From positions 1 through 60,189 of the forward strand of contig QWPJ01000084.1 of NCBI GenBank assembly GCA_003671195.1: a DNA stretch of 60,189 nt, read 5' to 3'. Both the position numbers and the translations under genes were made by a program. The stretch comes from Planctomycetota bacterium (GTDB taxonomy: Bacteria > Planctomycetota > Planctomycetia > Pirellulales > Pirellulaceae). Position 1 is the stretch's first letter. Each line of letters opens with the position of its first letter. The notes under the pieces are model-generated. The model had not been told where the DNA came from and made no database searches. It was given only the letters and a program-made list of their open reading frames with translations. This document shows positions 34,058-43,500 of the stretch, one piece after another.

Positions 34058-37039
34058 ATGTACGGATTGATTCCGTTGCAACGCGCTCTTGAGGCCTTGG
34101 CCTCGAAAACAGCCATCGGTTGGCTTGCCGTTTTCGCCTTTAACCTGAGCGTTTTCGGGCCTGGACTAGGGCCTGCTTTCGGGCAAATCGAGACCCTCCA
34201 CAACCGCATCGATGGCGCGGCCCAAGCGGACTTGCCATGGCTGACTGCAAGTCCCACCGACCCGTCGCAGGCCCTTCGTCGATTATCGCTCGATCTGAGG
34301 AACACGATCCCTACGATCGAGGAGATCGACGCGTACTTAGCCGAGCCTCCCGAGGGACGTTGGGCGCGGTGGGTCGACCGATTTCTTGCCGAACCGGCTT
34401 ACCGCGAACGGATGGTCGATTGGTACGATAAGACCCTTCTCCAAAGGCGTCCTTATCAAAACGTCGATCGAGCCACCTGGATCGCTTATCTTCGAAGTGC
34501 CGTCGACGCGAACACTCCGATCGATGTGCTCATGCAAGGGATTGTCCAGAGCGTTTGGTGGGACAAATCCGCACGAGCCCAGCAGCGATTCTTTCTCGAG
34601 CGAGGCGGTGATGCCCATGCTTTGGCGCGCGATGTGGGACGCGTCTTTTTTGGGAAGGACATGCAATGCGCTCAATGCCATGACCATCCGCAGATCGACG
34701 ACTACTTGCAGATCGATTACCACGGCCTGTTGGCTTATGTTTCATCCAGTTCGTTGGCCGAGGGGAAAACGACCGACGAGAAGGGGGCCGAACAGAAGCT
34801 CCAGATGTACATCGAGAAGGCTGCTGGCGATGCCCCCTTCGAATCGGTTTTCAACAAAGGTGTCCCCTTTCGATCGGCCACACGCGGGCCAGGTCAAATC
34901 GAGCTTTTCGAACCGTATCTGGCTCCTGATGCGCGGTATGAACCTACGGTTCGCCAAGGGGCTTTCGGAGGACTTCCTAACGCTCCCATCCAGAGTCGAC
35001 GCTCGCTCCTTGCTGCCCAATTGCAAGCCTCGAACCGAGACTTTTGCGAAAACTGGGCCAATCGACTCTGGGCATTGATGTTCGGCCGCGGGTTGGTCCA
35101 TCCGTTGGACATGCGTCACTTCGACAACCCGGCGAGCAATCCCGAGCTGCTGAAAATCCTAACGGACTCCTTGGTCGAATCCAAATTCGACCCGTCGCTG
35201 ATCCTCAAACAAATCGCCCTGAGCGACACCTACCAACGAGGTCGCCGCATACCGCTCGAGACACAAGTCGACGTTCGTGGGGTGCTACAAGTTCAGAGCC
35301 CTGAGGCGATCGCTTGGCGAGCCCAACTTAGCGAGACGCTCGCAGTTGCCAAGTCGGCGATCCCAGCAGCGGAAAATGCTTGGAAGGAAAAGCAGACTAC
35401 CTTTGACGCCGCCGCGGATGCTTGGCGAGAAATTCAGAAGACACGCATCAGCATCCGCGCGGAACTCGACGTGGCCGAGGCCGGTTTTAACGATGCGAAC
35501 AAAAAGTTCATCGATGCAGTCGCTGCCTTCGATAAGGCTTCGGCAGCCCATCAGGCGATCGCTAAGAAAACCGCTTTGTTGGACGAAGCTGCACAGAAAC
35601 TCGAACAGGCCAAGGCGTTGGGAGACGATCCGGAAATCCAAGCGAGCATCGTCGCTACGCGTGCAAAAATTGAGGCACTCAAGCCTCAAATCACTGCAGC
35701 CGAACTTGCTGCGACAACGGCTGCCACCCCACGCGATGCGGCTCTTGCGGCGAAAGAGACCAAGCGCGTCGAATGGAAAACCGTCGTCGATCGGCTAACG
35801 CCCGTCGAAGAACAACTCCAGCAAGCCGACCGGGCGATGACCCTTGCCCGCGCGGGCTTCCAGGAATCCAGACAATTTGCAGCCAACCTTTCGCGGCGTC
35901 TTGAGCGACTCGAACGCGTTGCGATTTGGTTTGACCGCTCGGCCGAAGCAGCCGTCGCAAGGACCCAACTCGCGCAGCTTTCCGAGCAGATGCCCTCGTT
36001 GCAGGAATCTCTGGTGGTTGCCAACAACGAAAAGATCGCCATGGAACAAGTCAAGCTCGGCCTCGAAGCGACCATGGCCGAAACGAACAAGCAGATCGAG
36101 CCCATGGCTGGCAAATGGAAAGAACTCGTTGCGCAAAAAGACCAACTCGTCGCGGCAAAATCCCAGTTGACCGTCGCTGCCGGACTCGTGGCCGACGCAG
36201 GGCCACTCCAAGCGGCCATCGCTCAGATCGACGGGAGCCTGACGACCCGCCAGAGCGAACTTGTACCTCTCGAAGCCCTGTTGAAACAGCTTCAGGTGAA
36301 CCTGGGGGAAATGCAAAAGAAGGTCGAGGAAAACAAGCTCTTGATCGCCAACGCACAAAGCAAAGTACAAGCCCAACAGACCGCACTCGATACCCACCTA
36401 GCATCGATCCAAACGCTGCAAACCCAGTCCGATAAGCTCGCACAGGAATGCGCGACGCAAAGGCTCGAGGTGGACCAGCAGAACCAAGAGATCTTTGCCA
36501 TCGCTCCCGAGCGGGCTCTGAGCCCCGAGCAGTTCGGTTGGTCGATCCTGACGGCCACCAACATCATGAGCAGCTACATCAGTAACGAAAAAGCGGAACT
36601 GGACAAAAACGCCCCCCTAGCTACCGATGCACCTGCTGCAGAGCAATACGCAAGGCTTTTGCAATCGGTCCGCGGGGCCCGCGATAAACTACAAGGCAAC
36701 ATCGATACGTTTTCCAATCTGTATTCCTCAGGAGTTGGACAGACCAGCGACGACTTTTTCGCTTCCCCCGATCAAGCTCTCTTCGTAGCCAACGGAGGTT
36801 CGGTCTACGGATGGGCCGCTCCCAACGGCAACAACTTGACCAACCTAGCGATCCAAAATCCCGACCCTCGATCGGCTGTCGAACTGCTCTCCCGAGGACT
36901 CTTGGCAAGAGCGGCAAGTCCCTCCGAATTGGAATGGGTCCCTGAACTCATTGGGAAGAATCCGGAGACCAAGCCTGCGGTTATCCATGAACTGGTTTGG
37001 GGAATTCTCGCTGGAGTGGAGTTCCGAATTTACCCATGA
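34058..37039 (+). CDS. DUF1549/DUF1553 protein with a very long coiled-coil insertion
   Basis: A 993-residue exported protein with a signal segment near residues 18-45. DUF1549 starts at about 55 (DPSQALRRLSLDLRNTIPT) and includes CAQCHDHPQIDDYLQIDYHG; DUF1553 begins at about 310 (NRDFCENWANRLWALMFGRGLVHPLDMRH, then LSDTYQRGRRIP). From about residue 418 to 815 comes an almost unbroken alanine/glutamine/glutamate/lysine-rich heptad region, and only then the DUF1553 C-terminal part (about 820-993, FGWSILTATNIMSSYI; LVWGILAGVEFRIYP). No PSCyt1 domain. The coiled coil of about 400 residues placed inside the DUF1553 domain is unusual. It is followed 127 bp on by its DUF1501 partner. Confidence 0.87.
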   Translation: MYGLIPLQRALEALASKTAIGWLAVFAFNLSVFGPGLGPAFGQIETLHNRIDGAAQADLPWLTASPTDPSQALRRLSLDLRNTIPTIEEIDAYLAEPPEGRWARWVDRFLAEPAYRERMVDWYDKTLLQRRPYQNVDRATWIAYLRSAVDANTPIDVLMQGIVQSVWWDKSARAQQRFFLERGGDAHALARDVGRVFFGKDMQCAQCHDHPQIDDYLQIDYHGLLAYVSSSSLAEGKTTDEKGAEQKLQMYIEKAAGDAPFESVFNKGVPFRSATRGPGQIELFEPYLAPDARYEPTVRQGAFGGLPNAPIQSRRSLLAAQLQASNRDFCENWANRLWALMFGRGLVHPLDMRHFDNPASNPELLKILTDSLVESKFDPSLILKQIALSDTYQRGRRIPLETQVDVRGVLQVQSPEAIAWRAQLSETLAVAKSAIPAAENAWKEKQTTFDAAADAWREIQKTRISIRAELDVAEAGFNDANKKFIDAVAAFDKASAAHQAIAKKTALLDEAAQKLEQAKALGDDPEIQASIVATRAKIEALKPQITAAELAATTAATPRDAALAAKETKRVEWKTVVDRLTPVEEQLQQADRAMTLARAGFQESRQFAANLSRRLERLERVAIWFDRSAEAAVARTQLAQLSEQMPSLQESLVVANNEKIAMEQVKLGLEATMAETNKQIEPMAGKWKELVAQKDQLVAAKSQLTVAAGLVADAGPLQAAIAQIDGSLTTRQSELVPLEALLKQLQVNLGEMQKKVEENKLLIANAQSKVQAQQTALDTHLASIQTLQTQSDKLAQECATQRLEVDQQNQEIFAIAPERALSPEQFGWSILTATNIMSSYISNEKAELDKNAPLATDAPAAEQYARLLQSVRGARDKLQGNIDTFSNLYSSGVGQTSDDFFASPDQALFVANGGSVYGWAAPNGNNLTNLAIQNPDPRSAVELLSRGLLARAASPSELEWVPELIGKNPETKPAVIHELVWGILAGVEFRIYP

Positions 37040-37166
37040 GTCGGCGCTTGGCACAAGTCCGTCAAGCTCGAAGTCCTCGCAGCAATTCCCGACCGATACG
37101 CTTTACAAAAATCGCTAAAGAACAAATTTCACGAACCCATTTTTCCGATCAACGCGGAGTAGAACG

Positions 37167-38462
37167 ATGAGTAACCGAGCACGATACGCCTGTGGATCGA
37201 TGGACCATGCGCTCAGTCGCCGAAGGTTTTTGGGAGCCAGCGGGCTCCTGGGCGCCTCGGGGCTTTTGGGTGGGGTAGCCAGCCTGCCCTCGAAGGTCGC
37301 CGGAGCGATCCCCAAAAACGACTACCGTGTCGTCGTGTTCAATATGCACGGGGGACTCAGTCAACTCGAGAGTTGGGACCCTAAACCTTCGACCAACACC
37401 GGTGGACCATTTCGCGCGATTGCCACGAGTGTCCCTGGAATTCACATCAGTGAACTCTTGCCAAAGACAGCCAAGCAGATGCATCATTTGTGTCTCCTGC
37501 GGGGGGTCAATACCGCCGAAGACGATCACGGCAAAGGTGCTTACATGATGCTCACCGGCAGGCGTCAAACACCGGCCGCGGAGTATCCTCAGGTCGGATC
37601 GGTGGCCGCCAAGATGCTCCACGATGATCAAACGGGATTACCGGGTCATATCATTATCACTCCGGGCGGCGGAGGGGGGCGAGGCAACGAAGCTGCCTAT
37701 TTGGGACCGAAATTCAACAGCATCCATCTCGGAGGAGACAAACCTCCCCAGAACTCCAACAAACCCGATGCGATTGCCCAAGAGGCTGAAGATCGCAGGC
37801 ACCTGCTGCGTCGGAAAATCAATGAACAGTACTTGAGCCAACGCCGTTCGGCGATCACCGATGCCTACACCCATTCCTACGAGCAAGCTTTGAAGCTCAT
37901 GGAGCGGCGTGAGGTCTTCGACGTCAGCAAAGAGCCTCAGGCAGCCCAGGACAAGTACGGAAATTCCGAACTTGGGCGGCAGTGTTTGGTCGCGCGGAGA
38001 CTGTTGGAAAACGGCGTTTCGTTCGTTCAAATCACCCACTCGAACTACGACACCCACAACGATAACTTCAATTTCCACATCGAACAGGTAGGCGAGTTCG
38101 ATCTGGCCTACGCGACATTCATCGAAGACCTCGCCGAACGAGGGATGCTCGAGAAAACCTTGGTCGTCGTCCTGAGCGAATTCGGACGAACCCCACATAT
38201 CAATCTCTACTACGGACGCGACCACTGGTCGAAAGCTTGGTCGGTCGCCATGGCGGGAGCCAAGGTTGTCCCAGGGGCGGCCTTTGGACAGACCAACAAA
38301 GAAGGGACAGAGGTGGTCGATGGACAGGTCGATCATGGGGATATCTTCCACACCATCCTGCGTGGAGTCGGAGTCGATTCGAGCCAATCGCTGATCGTCG
38401 ATGGACGTGAATTGCCGATTGCAGATCCAGCCGCAGAACCGATTTGGAAGGTCCTAGTATGA
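37167..38462 (+). CDS. DUF1501 family protein, Tat-exported
   Basis: A 431-residue protein. A twin-arginine motif (LSRRRFLGASG) precedes a hydrophobic glycine-rich stretch. DUF1501 marks: VVVFNMHGGLSQLESWDPKP, CLLRGVNTAEDDHGKGAYMMLTGR, THSNYDTHNDNFNFHIEQVGEFD, VVLSEFGRTPHIN and GRDHWSKAWSVAMAGA. It lies between the coiled-coil DUF1553 protein and a WD40 protein, overlapping the latter by 4 bp (ATGA). The three genes form a second version of the planctomycete DUF1549/DUF1501 set. Reaction unknown. Confidence 0.92.
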   Translation: MSNRARYACGSMDHALSRRRFLGASGLLGASGLLGGVASLPSKVAGAIPKNDYRVVVFNMHGGLSQLESWDPKPSTNTGGPFRAIATSVPGIHISELLPKTAKQMHHLCLLRGVNTAEDDHGKGAYMMLTGRRQTPAAEYPQVGSVAAKMLHDDQTGLPGHIIITPGGGGGRGNEAAYLGPKFNSIHLGGDKPPQNSNKPDAIAQEAEDRRHLLRRKINEQYLSQRRSAITDAYTHSYEQALKLMERREVFDVSKEPQAAQDKYGNSELGRQCLVARRLLENGVSFVQITHSNYDTHNDNFNFHIEQVGEFDLAYATFIEDLAERGMLEKTLVVVLSEFGRTPHINLYYGRDHWSKAWSVAMAGAKVVPGAAFGQTNKEGTEVVDGQVDHGDIFHTILRGVGVDSSQSLIVDGRELPIADPAAEPIWKVLV

Positions 38463-39448
38463 TCGAATTGGACGTGACCAAATCGCATGTGCTGCATCAG
38501 TGGAAGGCCGACTCGGCGCTGATCGCCTGTCGGTTTTCACCCACCGGCGATCACTGCGTGAGCACTTCCCAAGACAATCGATTGCAGCGATGGAATATCG
38601 CCGATGGACAAAAGGTGGTGCTCGAAGGCCATGAAAGCTGGGTCCATGCGTTGACCTTCAACAAAACCGGCGACCAGCTTGTTTCCGGTGGGTGTGAAGG
38701 TCGATTGATTTGGTGGTCGATCCTAGAAGCTCAGCCCAAAGCGATCCGTACGGTCGAAGCCCATGCGGGCTGGATCCGTGGAGTGGAGATTTCGCCCGAT
38801 GGAGCGATGCTCGTTTCGGTCGGAAATGATCAAGTCATACGTTTGTGGAAGGCTGATACGGGCGAGAAATTGCACGAATGGCCTGCGCACGAACGGCACA
38901 TTTACAGCGCGGCGTTTCATCCCGACGGACAGCATCTCCTAACGGGCGATCTGTTGGGCAAAATCTGCGTATGGAAGCTTTCCGATCGAACGCTCGTTCG
39001 AACCCTCGATGCGGCAACTTTGTACTCTCCGAACAAAGGACAAAACGCCGAATTCGGTGGAGTGCGTTCCTTGGCGATCTCTCCGAATGGAAATGAAATT
39101 TACGCCGCAGGGACCCACAAAGGGAGCAACCCGTTTGGCGCGGTCCACGAACCGCTCCTGCTGCGGTTTACTTGGGCCGATGGGGCACTGACGAAATCCC
39201 ATGTCTGCGATGGAATCCCTGGTGGATTGCTTTACCGCACCGTGGCTCTCAACGACGCGACGGTAACGGCGGTATCGGGGGGCTCTTCTGGGGGAATTTT
39301 GCTGTTCTTTAACGCCACCCAGGAGAAGGAATTCCACCGCGCCGGACTACCGAGTTTGGCGCGCGACATGGATATCCATGCCGCCAAAGGCCTTGTCGCA
39401 ACGGCCCACTTCGACCAACACCTGCGCATCAGCGCCCTATTCGCTTAG
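38459..39448 (+). CDS. WD40-repeat protein
   Basis: A 329-residue propeller made almost wholly of WD40 repeats: ALIACRFSPTGDHCVSTSQD, SWVHALTFNKTGDQLVSGGC, GWIRGVEISPDGAMLVSVGN, RHIYSAAFHPDGQHLLTGD and GVRSLAISPNGNEIYAAGT. No signal peptide, so it may act in the cytoplasm, unlike its exported partners. The ATG at 38459 overlaps the DUF1501 stop as ATGA, which fixes the start and shows translational coupling; an upstream TTG in frame at 38444 is less likely. Probable role: protein-protein scaffold for the DUF1501/DUF1549 pair. Confidence 0.88.
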   Translation: MIELDVTKSHVLHQWKADSALIACRFSPTGDHCVSTSQDNRLQRWNIADGQKVVLEGHESWVHALTFNKTGDQLVSGGCEGRLIWWSILEAQPKAIRTVEAHAGWIRGVEISPDGAMLVSVGNDQVIRLWKADTGEKLHEWPAHERHIYSAAFHPDGQHLLTGDLLGKICVWKLSDRTLVRTLDAATLYSPNKGQNAEFGGVRSLAISPNGNEIYAAGTHKGSNPFGAVHEPLLLRFTWADGALTKSHVCDGIPGGLLYRTVALNDATVTAVSGGSSGGILLFFNATQEKEFHRAGLPSLARDMDIHAAKGLVATAHFDQHLRISALFA

Positions 39449-39757
39449 CGTAGTCGTACAGCGGCCTATTCGGTTTTTAGGGGCCGTGGGGCTTGCAAAT
39501 GCTCGGTAGTGGATCTCCCGTAGAGATCCGGCTGCTGGAGAAATAAACGCAAAGACGCAAAGACGCAAAGACGCAAAGGTAGTGGATCTCCCGCAGAGAT
39601 CCGGCTGCTGGAAGAAATAAACGCAAAGACGCAAAGGCGCAAAGACGCCAAGGTAGTGGATCTCCCGCAGAGATCAGGCTGCTGGAAGAAATAAACGCAA
39701 AGACGCAAAGACGCAAAGGTATTGGATCTCCCGCAGAGATCCGGCTGCCGGAAGAAA
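39449..39757. other. Convergent intergenic region filled by repeats
   Basis: The 309-bp gap between two convergent stops contains only the palindromic/octamer cluster and about 60 bp of unique sequence. Open frames across it encode the repeat and continue out of frame into the creatininase gene, so none is called. Confidence 0.6.
39511..39742 (-). repeat. Palindromic repeat cluster, opposite orientation, with ACGCAAAG tandems
   Basis: Four copies of the 19-bp core seen near 25.5 and 28 kb, here reading GGATCTC-CCGYA-GAGATCC, start at 39511, 39584, 39658 and 39724; the third has one arm mismatch. Between the cores are short runs of the octamer ACGCAAAG (two to four copies each). The cluster fills the gap between the convergent WD40 and creatininase genes. 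Confidence 0.88.
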
Positions 39758-40516
39758 TTAACCCTCCCAAGAGTGACCGTCCCAAGCGACCACTCGATCG
39801 AGCCAGTGGACCAAAGCGTCGCTGAAAAGATCCAAGAGCAACTCTCCTTTTTTTGCCGAGGCTGCGCTGGGGACTCCGATGTGACCCGGCAGAGTCCGAT
39901 CCTTGGTCTTCCAAGCCCTCGAGCCAGGACGAAACGGATTCCCCGGCTCGATGGTCTCGAGAGAAGCGTAGGGACCGACGAGTTCAGGTTGGAGCGCAAG
40001 GACCATCGAGGTTTCCCATTCGCACGCGTGTCCCATCTCCCGTTGGACAATGCTCGGATCGTGAGTCCAAGGTTCCACATCCAGTCCCCAATAGGTTGTC
40101 ATGAGAAACAGCAAGTCGTCCCGGTGTGAGTATTTTTGGCGGATCTCGAAGGTCGCTTGCTTGGCGGGAACATCGTTGCCCCCATGCCCATTGATAAAAA
40201 CGATTCGGCGAAATCCCTGTTCGATCGCATTGTCCATCAAGCTGCAGAGGAGATCCAAATAGACCCTCGGGGAAGCCGAGAGGGTACCGTTGAAATCCAA
40301 GTGATGGTGGGAGTTTCCCATCCACATTACCGGCGCAAAAACGACGCGATCGTGCATTTGCAGTGATACCCGATCGATCAAAGCCTGAGTCAAGAGCGTG
40401 TCGGTCCAAACCGGAAGATGCTGTCCGTGCTGCTCGATAGCAGCCAGTGGAAATACGATCGGTGTGTCTGGGGCAAGGGCTGCGATCGCAGGGGCTTGCA
40501 TCTGGTGAAATAGCAC
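39758..40516 (-). CDS. Creatininase family amidohydrolase
   Basis: A 252-residue cytoplasmic metal-dependent hydrolase. The N-terminal metal site AAIEQHGQHLPVWTDT carries Glu28, His30, His33 and Asp39, and the later INGHGGN and HACEWETSMVLALQPELV motifs are characteristic of the family (creatinine amidohydrolase, mycofactocin MftE, FAPy deformylase). No mycofactocin genes are near, so a specific reaction cannot be given. Length is normal. It is on the same strand as the pseudokinase gene upstream, 52 bp away. Confidence 0.88.
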   Translation of the reverse strand: MLFHQMQAPAIAALAPDTPIVFPLAAIEQHGQHLPVWTDTLLTQALIDRVSLQMHDRVVFAPVMWMGNSHHHLDFNGTLSASPRVYLDLLCSLMDNAIEQGFRRIVFINGHGGNDVPAKQATFEIRQKYSHRDDLLFLMTTYWGLDVEPWTHDPSIVQREMGHACEWETSMVLALQPELVGPYASLETIEPGNPFRPGSRAWKTKDRTLPGHIGVPSAASAKKGELLLDLFSDALVHWLDRVVAWDGHSWEG

Positions 40517-40568
40517 GGTGTCAATAACCTTTCGAATTGCAATTCAGGGAGGGGACGAGCCGAGATCA

Positions 40569-43500
40569 TCACTCAGCAGGGAGCTGGAATTCTTTGGGCA
40601 ACGATGCTTGGTTGCTTTCCGACCAAGCACGGGTGGTCATATCGATCTTTTTCTTGCTCGGGGTCGTGGGATCTTCGAGCACCAACCAGACGACCTTCTG
40701 GTCTTTTTCGTTTGGACTCTGGACGGTCGTCACTGGATTTGCCCGTCGAGCGAGGGCTGTGAGCACCTCTCGCACCGAGGTGTCCTTGTACTCGAAGTTG
40801 CGAACTTGCTGGTTTCGCGTAATACCATCTTTTTGGAATGCGGTTCCATTGATGGCCATCGGAAGAGTCTCGGACCCTTGGGTGTGGCTATCTTTGAGTT
40901 CGTTGGCGATCGCCTGGAGAACCACTTCGAGAGATTCCTGTTCAATGCGTAAGCTGATTTTCGCGTCGAGCAATTCATCGACGGTTTTAGCGGCGTTGGT
41001 CGCTGGTTTGGAGGTTGTTGCCACCTTGGTCGGTCCTGACGCAGCAAGCCCCTGGAGGGCCATCCAGGACCCGATAGCGAGGTTGCTTGCAGCCTCCTTG
41101 GGCAAGTAAGCATTGAAGACGACATGGCCGTCCTCGGCTCCGGCGCGAGCGTATTTGTTCACGGATCGGAGCATTTGGGGAAACCGATTGGCGATCGCGC
41201 GCCAGTAAGCGGCCGCTGGTTGTGCGGCAAGCTGGGATTCGATCCCCTCGGCCAATGCATCGAGCTTCCGCTTCAACTCGACCGCGTCGCGCGGTGCGCT
41301 CTGAAGGTCATTTCCAATCATGCGGTATTCCAGGTACAAATTCGGCTCGAAGTGGGTGCGAACCAAAACCGCCTGAATCCGGTCGTCGACCACCTCCCGC
41401 ATCAATCCGAGCACCTTTTCGGAATGCTCCCCAAAGAGTTCTTTGCCGTCGACATATAGGAAACTCGGTGCGGCCAAGAAGGTCACCTCAGCGCGGGAAT
41501 CGGTTGTCTGGAGCAGACCCTCGAGCTGTCGTCGAAGAGGTCCGGATTTCCCCTGGCTCTCAAGCAAAGGCTTGAGCAACTCCCAAGGTCCGATTGCGAT
41601 CCGCTTGACCTGCTGATCGGCCTTGGTCGTGAAATCATCGGTGATCAATGCGATGGTTTTTCCTTGGTTCTCCGATGTCCAGTAACGGTACTTTTTGTTG
41701 TCCGACTGGATCTCACTGCTTGCCCATTGGCCGATCTGGGGCAACAAGGTCTCGAGCGATTTAGGTTCCTTCCAAACCCAGCGTTGGACTTGGCGATACT
41801 TACCGGTTGCTTCGCCCGGATACCAAGCGAAGCTCGCGGAAGCTAAGCCGTCGGTGAGCAATGCGGGGAAACCGGAAAGATCGGGGGATTGGGGGTAAAG
41901 ACTTCTCCACCAATCGGCCAGCTCCTTACTCGTTGTACCGGTTTGATTCCAGCACTCCCCAGAGAGAACCAGCAACGCCTCGATCCCGGCCGGGAGCATT
42001 TCGGTGGAAAGAGGCGCTCCGATCGTCGGCGGAGTCCATGGAACTCCGGAGTCGTCGGTCTTGACGTTGAAGTACTCCAGCAAAGGATCGATACCGCCGG
42101 TCGTCGGCTTATCGGAACTCGCCAGCGTGTTACGAATGTCGCTCGTCTGCTGGTCCTCGGTGGCTTTTACTGCCGGGGGCTTGATCTCGACCAAGCCCTT
42201 TTGGTTGCCTCGCAGGAGCAGGGACAAGACCATGAGCGCTAGCAACGAGCAGGCGACGACCAGGGGTAGGAACCATGCGGGCCGTTTAGTTTTCTTTCGC
42301 GGCCCGAAAGGTTTCGGGGTTGTTTTTTTCTTCTTCGCTGATTTTTTAGATGCGGTCGCAGGCTTATTCGAAGTTGGCTGATTTGCAGTCGGCTTACTCT
42401 CAGTCGGCTTACTCGCAGTTGTTTGCACCGGGCCGGTCGGTAAAGCCCCCGGTAAAGCCATCGATTCCGATGCAGGGGTTGGCTGGGAATTCACGGGCTG
42501 TGCGATCGTCGATGGATCGACCGGTAGCACGGGATCAACCAAAGCTGCAGGTCTAGATTCTGGTGCTTGCTTTGCTTGCGGTGCAGGCTTCGCTTCTGGC
42601 GCTAGCTTCGCTTGCGGCACTGGCTTAGCTTCTGGCGCTAGCTTCGCTTCCGGTGCTTGCTTAGCTTCCGGTGCTTGCTTCGTTTCCGGTGCTTGCTTCG
42701 TTTCCGGTGCTTGCTTCGTTTCCGGTGCTTGCTTCGTTTCCGGCGCTTGCTTCGTTTCCGGTGCAGGCTTCGATTCCGGTGCAGACTTCGCTTGCGGTAC
42801 TGGCTTCGTTTCCGGTGCTGGCTTCATTTCCGGTGCTGGCTTCATTTCCGGTGCTGGCTTCGCTTCCGGTGTTGGCTTCGCTTGCGGTGCAGGTTTTGCT
42901 TGCGGTGCTGGCTTCGCTTCCGGAGCAGGCTTTGTTTCCGGTGCTGGCTTAGTTTCCGGTGCAGGAGAGGCTAGTGCTGCGGGCGCATTGGGGAGGACCA
43001 ATTGATCGAGCGCGCGGAGGAGTGGGTCGACCCCTGAAAAACGTACCGATGGGTCTTTGGCCAGCAGGTGCATCAAGCACATTTTTTGAACATCAGGCAG
43101 TTTGCTCGGGAGTACCACGGGGACATTGGCGTGCAGTTTGGCCCATACCTCCGGAGGGGCATCTGGTCCTGGATCGATGGGCCAATTGCCAGTCAAGCAG
43201 CGGAACCATAAGCATCCGAGCGCGTACAGGTCCGACTGGACATTCGGCAGAGCGGTCGGGAGGATCAGTTCGGGTGCGGCCAATGCAAGCCGTTGATCGA
43301 GACCTCCGAGAACGCTCAAGCTTGGTCCATGGTAGGGGGACCTGGGCGGATAGATCGGGTCGCGCAGCAGCAGGAAGCCTCGCATTTCATTCCACACGAT
43401 CGAGTGTGTGGAAAGATGACCGTGGGTGAGTCGGTGCAGGTGAAGGAGCTTTAGTCCCATCGCTACATCTCGAAGCATCCTATGGGCTTGGATGATCGAC

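Noticed and set aside
39466..40080. Minus-strand 204-codon frame joining the repeats to the creatininase region
   Set aside because: It is out of frame with the creatininase gene and consists largely of translated ACGCAAAG repeats.
42657..42974. Plus-strand frame rich in RFRCLLRF repeats
   Set aside because: It is the antisense reading of the PAPETK repeat in the pseudokinase gene.
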